Position numbers and translations under genes: made by a program. Source: Paratinospora sagittata (lineage: Eukaryota; Streptophyta; Magnoliopsida; Ranunculales; Menispermaceae). From it: 64,000 nt of DNA. The notes beneath the pieces are model-generated. The model was not told the DNA's origin. It searched no databases and worked only from the letters and a program-made list of their open reading frames with translations. Where the stretch lies: NCBI GenBank assembly GCA_035771175.1, contig CM069598.1, positions 17,407,438-17,471,437 of the forward strand, in the 5' to 3' direction. Of the stretch, positions 59,926 through 64,000 are shown one piece after another (position 1 is the first letter of the stretch; every line of letters begins with the position of its first letter).

Positions 59926-60822
59926 GTAAGCGTTCTGACTTACTTTGATATTTAAACGACTTAACCTTGAGGGCGCCAATGCACATTTAGCATCATGCTA
60001 TGTTTTAAAACAAGTAAGTGCATGAGGGCTCTACTTTCTGAGTAAGCGTCCTACCAGTTAAAAACATTTGAAATCAAACATAAGCACGCTAAAAGATAAT
60101 CAGTGTCCTGAAAGTTACTAAGTTGATTCCCAAAAGTGATGGCGCTCCTAACCAGGTAGTGTCTTGATAGATTATTCAACTTATAACTATCAATGTCCTC
60201 AAAGATACATTCTTTGAAGAACTTAAGAAATCTTTCAGTGAGCTGATGCTGAATCAGCGTCCTGACACCTTTTAAAGGTTGACTAAAAAAAGATACCACT
60301 ACTATACAAGTAAGAGTCCTAATAAATCAGTTCAATTCAACCTTGAACGTTATCAACGTCCTAATGAGTCGTCAGGGTCCTGACTTAACAAGTTCAGGAG
60401 AGTGCTGCTATCTCATTAGCATCCTGAAAGACTCTTTAAAAATAATTTTGACTCGTAATTAAATAATCGATAAATGCGAATAAAAACTCAGTTATTACTC
60501 TATTGATATTTTTGTAATAGATACTTACTGTGATTGAATTAGTCAAAATTTTATGATACAAGTATTATGAAATAAATCATTTTAATAACGATCATAATAC
60601 TCGCATTTGACTTAAAAATAATTCTATAAAATGTTATTTAGAATTTATAAATATATTAGGTGGATTATGAAATTTTATAATAAATATATTAGTAGATTAA
60701 CCCGACTAACTTGATCTAAATCAATTCAAAATTATAAGGTTAGGTTTAAGGAGTTAATATGAATCATAGTTGACATGTTGGGGTATGAAATACTGTTATG
60801 ATGATGAATATCTGACTATAAA
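59926..60822. other. Gene-free stretch with a recurring GTCCTGA motif
   Basis: GYGTCCTGA or GTCCTRA-type words recur about ten times between 59930 and 60435, at irregular 25-60-bp spacing. This may be part of an LTR of an unrecognised element; no borders were found. 60436-60822 shows nothing. Confidence 0.35.
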
Positions 60823-62075
60823 TGTCACACCCTGGGTTGCACAGCGTGCCCCCTACCCAGGTGTGGGCGCACCCCTCGGGGCGAACGCCTAAGCCATTAT
60901 GGATCCATAATATTGTTACATCTAGCCGAATTCGCGATACCCAACAGGCCTTACATAAGGCCTTTTTGTCACACCCTGGGTTGCACAGCGTGCCCCCTAC
61001 CCAGGTGTGGGCGCACCCCATCGGGGCGAACGCCTAGCTATAGTACCACATAATATTGTCATATCGCCATGTAGCAACTCAACCGCAGCTAGTCTACATC
61101 GAAACGATTATTTGTCTGCCACTATTCATGAATAGTGCAGGGCCTCCCTAAGAATCGAACTCAAGACCTCCCTTAAGGAGTTAGATTTCGCATTCCTAGT
61201 AACCACTAAGCCAATGGTTCAGTGGCTACTCAGTTGCGACGGAGGACTCCCTGAGGGGGAGGTCCTGGATTCGAACCGGGTGAGGCCCTCCCTGTGCGCT
61301 GCGGTGTGCAGGGGGACAAATAATCGTTTCGATGTAGACCAGCTGCGATTGGGTTGCTACATGGCGATATGACAATCTTATGTATACGAAGTCCTGACAA
61401 AAAAGGCATCATGTATACATAAGGCCTTTTTGTCACACCCTGGGTTGCACAGCGTGCCCCCTACCCAGGTGCGGGCGCACCCCCTCGAGGCGAACGCCTA
61501 GCCATTATGGATCCATAATATTGTCATACCGCCATGTAGCAACCCAACCGCAGCTGGTCTACATCGAAACGATTATTTGTCTGCCACTATTCATGAATAG
61601 TGCAGGGCTTCCCTATGAATCGAACTCAAGACCTCCCTTATGTACACATAAGGCCTTTTTGTCACGCCCTGACCGCAGCCAGAACGCCGGAGCACCACCG
61701 CAGTGGGGAACCCCAGCCCCGTATCTCACAATATTGTCATAAGGCCTTTTTGTCACACTCTGGGTTGCACAGAGTGCCTCGTACCCAGGTGTGGGCGCAC
61801 CCCCTCGGGGCGAACGCCTAGCCATTATGGATCCATAATATTGTTATATCGCCATGTAGCAACCCAACCGCAGCTGGTCTACATCGAAACGATTATTTGT
61901 CTGCCACTTTTCATAAATAGTGGCAGACAAATAATCGTTTCGATGTAGACCAGCTGCGGTTGGGTTGCTACATGGCAATATGACAATATTATGTGGTACT
62001 ATGGCTAGGCGTTCGCCCCGAGGGGGTGCGCCCACACCTGGGTAGGGGGCACGCTGTGCAACCCAGGGTGTGACA
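60823..62075. mobile_element. Cluster of serially inserted tRNA-like foldback units
   Basis: Five units start TGTCACACCCTGGG or a close variant at 60823, 60967, 61430, 61661 and 61751. The outer end is the reverse complement CCCAGGGTGTGACA at 62075, so the cluster has terminal inverted repeats. Successive units meet at ATAAGGCCTTTTTGTCAC. The second unit (60967-61429) is itself a palindrome with two head-to-head tRNA-like heads at its centre near 61205 (A box TGGTTCAGTGGC, B box GATTCGAACCG on the plus strand, and a mirror pair on the minus strand). Short frames across the cluster are by-products of the repeats. Confidence 0.7.
61751..62075. repeat. 325-bp palindrome at the right end of the cluster
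   Basis: The arms match almost perfectly to a centre near 61915 (CACTTTTCATAAATAGTG). The middle part, including GATTATTTGTCTGCCAC and its mirror, is the best preserved. Confidence 0.85.
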
Positions 62076-62171
62076 ATATTACTTTTAAAGAAGCATTAAT
62101 TTTCATATCACATCATTTATGCTTTTCAAAACTACACTTAAGCAATACTGAACATTGAAAGGTAAAGGACT

Positions 62172-62969
62172 GTTAGTGTATTTCAACTTAGCAATATGTA
62201 TTCATATTTCATATCTTTGTAATGCTATGTAATGAGCTTAATTGTAAAGTGTTCTACTCAATTAAAACCAACATTATTGTGTTGTAATGCTGGTGTGTTT
62301 CTGGACTGAAACAACCAGGACAAGTGAATGTAGTTCGCTTAATGATTTCAAGATTGAAATCATGCAAGGTTATCTATGAACCTGTAAAATAGAAAAAGGT
62401 TCATCCTCACCTGTAAGTAGGAAACCGGTTCATTTTCATCCCGGAAAAAGAAATTTGGTTCATCCTCATCCCGTAAAAGGATAGGTGCGTCCTTAACCTG
62501 TAAAATAATAGGTTTTCTCTTAACCTGTAAAAAAGAAATGGTTATTCCTCATCTCGTAAAAGGATCACGGTTTTTTCTTATCCCATTAAAGAAAATTGGT
62601 TCTTCCTTATCCCGTAAAAGGAATATGGGTTTATCCTCATCTCAGAAAAAGGAAATTTGGTTCATCCTTAGCCCGTGAAAGGATAGGTTTGCCTTTAACC
62701 TGTAAAATGGCAGTTGTAACGGTTTGGTTCTCACCCGTAAGAGAATCAGTTAGTGGATTGAGAAAATCCTAATCGGGAGATTAGGTAGTGGACGTAGGCT
62801 TGGCTGAACCACTATAAAACTTGTGTGTCTCATGTTTGCAATTTAGTCTGAGTTCTATTTTTGCAATCAATTTCAATACACATATGTATATCATTAAGTT
62901 ATTGGAAGAGAAATTTAAAATTGACCAGGCCACCCAATTCACCCCCCTCTTGGGTGGACCAACAACACT
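62172..62969 (+). mobile_element. Ty1/copia-type LTR, borders tentative
   Basis: Starts TGTTAGTGTATTTCAACTTA and may end GGACCAACAACA. GTGGACGTAGGCTTGGCTGA with CCACTATAAAACTTG and ATTCACCCCCCTCTTGGG (near 62940) are landmarks common in plant copia LTRs. No primer site and no target duplication was seen. Confidence 0.45.
62375..62715. repeat. Degenerate 30-40-bp tandem repeat within the copia-type LTR
   Basis: GGTTCATCCTCATCCCGTAA with AAGGAT or a close form recurs about nine or ten times, alternating CATCC/TTAACC and CCCGTAAAAGG/CCTGTAAAA. In plant LTRs such repeats lie in the U3 region and can act as enhancers; that role here is inference. Confidence 0.6.
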
Positions 62970-63164
62970 TGCATTGCTTTGTTTCCTGTTTTTTCTCATA
63001 TTTGGGTTTCTTTCACTATTGGGTCTCCTTCTATTATCATATTTCCTAGGATGTTTTTCCATCTTTTGTTAGTGTCTCTCCTCTTATTTTTATATCTTCA
63101 TATACCTCTTCTATATCATTCTCTTTTGGTTTATCTCCATCCTCATCTCTTCTCTAGTCTAATA

Positions 63165-63678
63165 TAGGGGTGTACGCAGGTCGGGTCGAGTTTCAACCCA
63201 TTCACCTACCCAACCAACCAAAACTAAAATCGAGTAGGTTGGTCAGGTTGGGCCACGCCTTAATGGGAAGGAAGAGAAGAACCGCAATCGCATAGGATAG
63301 AAGAGGAAGAAAGAGAATAGGAAGAAGTGTTGCCGCTCAGGACAAAAGACAGAAGAGGGAAAAAGGACAAGAGGAAGAGGTGTGCGGTTGCGCAGGACAG
63401 AAGGGAAGAGGAAGAAGGAGAAGAGGGCAGACGCAGTGGAAACAAAAAAAAAGGATTGAAAAAAAAACAAAAACAAAAAAAAACAATTTGGGAGGAGTGC
63501 GTAGGGGTGGGTTATGAAATTGGGTCGGGTCAGGTTGGGTTTTGCCCAAACCCCCAACCCGACTCGATTGAGTCGGGTCACATAAAAAGTGACCCAACCA
63601 ACCTGACCAGATTTAAAAACCCAACCCGAAATGGTCGAGTTTGGTCAGGTCCCGTCTGTCGGGTTGCTTATGCCCCTA
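63165..63678. mobile_element. hAT-type MITE (514 bp) with 8-bp target duplication
   Basis: Starts TAGGGGTGTACGCAGG and ends with the reverse complement of TAGGGGCATAAGCAACC. The flanks GTCTAATA (63157-63164) and GTCTAATG (63679-63686) are an 8-bp duplication with one mismatch. Subterminal GGGTCGGGTC/AACCCGAC repeats are at both sides, with a purine-rich AG core (63268-63470). The long frames across it (63243-63857) are low complexity, not genes. Confidence 0.75.
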
Positions 63679-64000
63679 GTCTAATGTGCATGTTCGTATA
63701 TTCTCTCTTTTTAGTCCTTTTGTTACTCTTTCATCTTACCTTTTTTAAACCAACTTGCAAAACTTTAGAGAAGCAATGTTTCTTTTTTTGGAAAGTAGAA
63801 ATACGACAACATGAGTTCCTTCTTTTACCACAAAAAATGAGAGAGATTGAAGCTTGAGAGCCTTTCTAACTACAATAATATTACTCTTGTAATATTTTTA
63901 TTGATCATAGAAACTTTTTTTTTCATATGCGAGGTTATTGTCATTATTGTTTATAGTTTAAGCTATTGTAGTTGTTGGAGATAATGAGCTAAACAACTCA
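63679..64000. other. Gene-free window end
   Basis: Nothing coding or structured that I can support. Confidence 0.4.

Noticed and set aside
60764..62035. Several 60-85-codon ORFs in the foldback cluster
   Set aside because: They occur in mirror pairs on both strands and repeat from unit to unit, as expected of palindromic repeats, not genes.
63327..63857. 176-codon plus-strand ORF
   Set aside because: It runs through the purine core and the end of a hAT MITE; Lys/Arg/Glu repeats come from AG-rich DNA.

Overview
The window looks like nuclear DNA of a flowering plant, probably a eudicot. It is AT-rich, has introns with GT..AG borders, and is packed with plant-type LTR retrotransposons (Ty3/gypsy chromovirus, Ty1/copia), LINE, hAT, CACTA and MITE remnants. 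I support only one intact host gene with confidence: a four-exon PLATZ zinc-binding transcription factor at 30239-32426 (+). No rRNA, canonical tRNA gene or CRISPR array was seen. Species cannot be fixed from the sequence.

Layout. 1-12751 is a nested retrotransposon block. It holds a broken 'plant transposon protein' ORF, then a chromodomain-bearing Ty3/gypsy gag-pol (1861-9532) carrying many stops. That pol is split by a 2,978-bp solo LTR (3115-6092) with a 5-bp target duplication. Palindromic elements ending in TGTCACACCC/GGGTGTGACA and carrying a tRNA-like pol III box pair follow (9720-11355), then a 3' LTR with its polypurine tract (11798-12751). 12752-19060 holds a PIF/Harbinger-like MITE and a decayed hAT element with a transposase fragment and a solo LTR. 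21065-24092 is an odd pair of related LTRs in inverted orientation, each with its polypurine tract facing inward, around a broken ORF. 24191-28405 has more solo LTRs, a hAT MITE with 8-bp target duplications and the 3' half of a LINE.

30239-32426 is the PLATZ gene. 35161-35485 is a cluster of six ACGTG elements just before a 45-codon ORF with a hydrophobic start. 38349-41515 is a CACTA-type element with a transposase_24-like fragment and a gypsy-like LTR inside. 42120-44345 carries small copia and LINE/RNase H relics. 45287-50850 is hAT-like, microsatellite and solo-LTR sequence. 51060-52921 holds three neighbouring degenerate tandem arrays, cut by a minus-strand Ty1/copia element (52925-56921). 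The copia gag is itself cut by a second copy of the 3-kb LTR (56922-59925). 60823-62075 is a cluster of serially inserted tRNA-like foldback units, followed by a copia-type LTR and a hAT MITE with 8-bp target duplications.

The elements do not work together as a pathway; they record repeated insertion, LTR-LTR recombination and decay. Many stops in the gypsy and copia pols replace conserved Trp or Gln codons by single C-to-T or G-to-A changes, as expected of methylated, silenced DNA.
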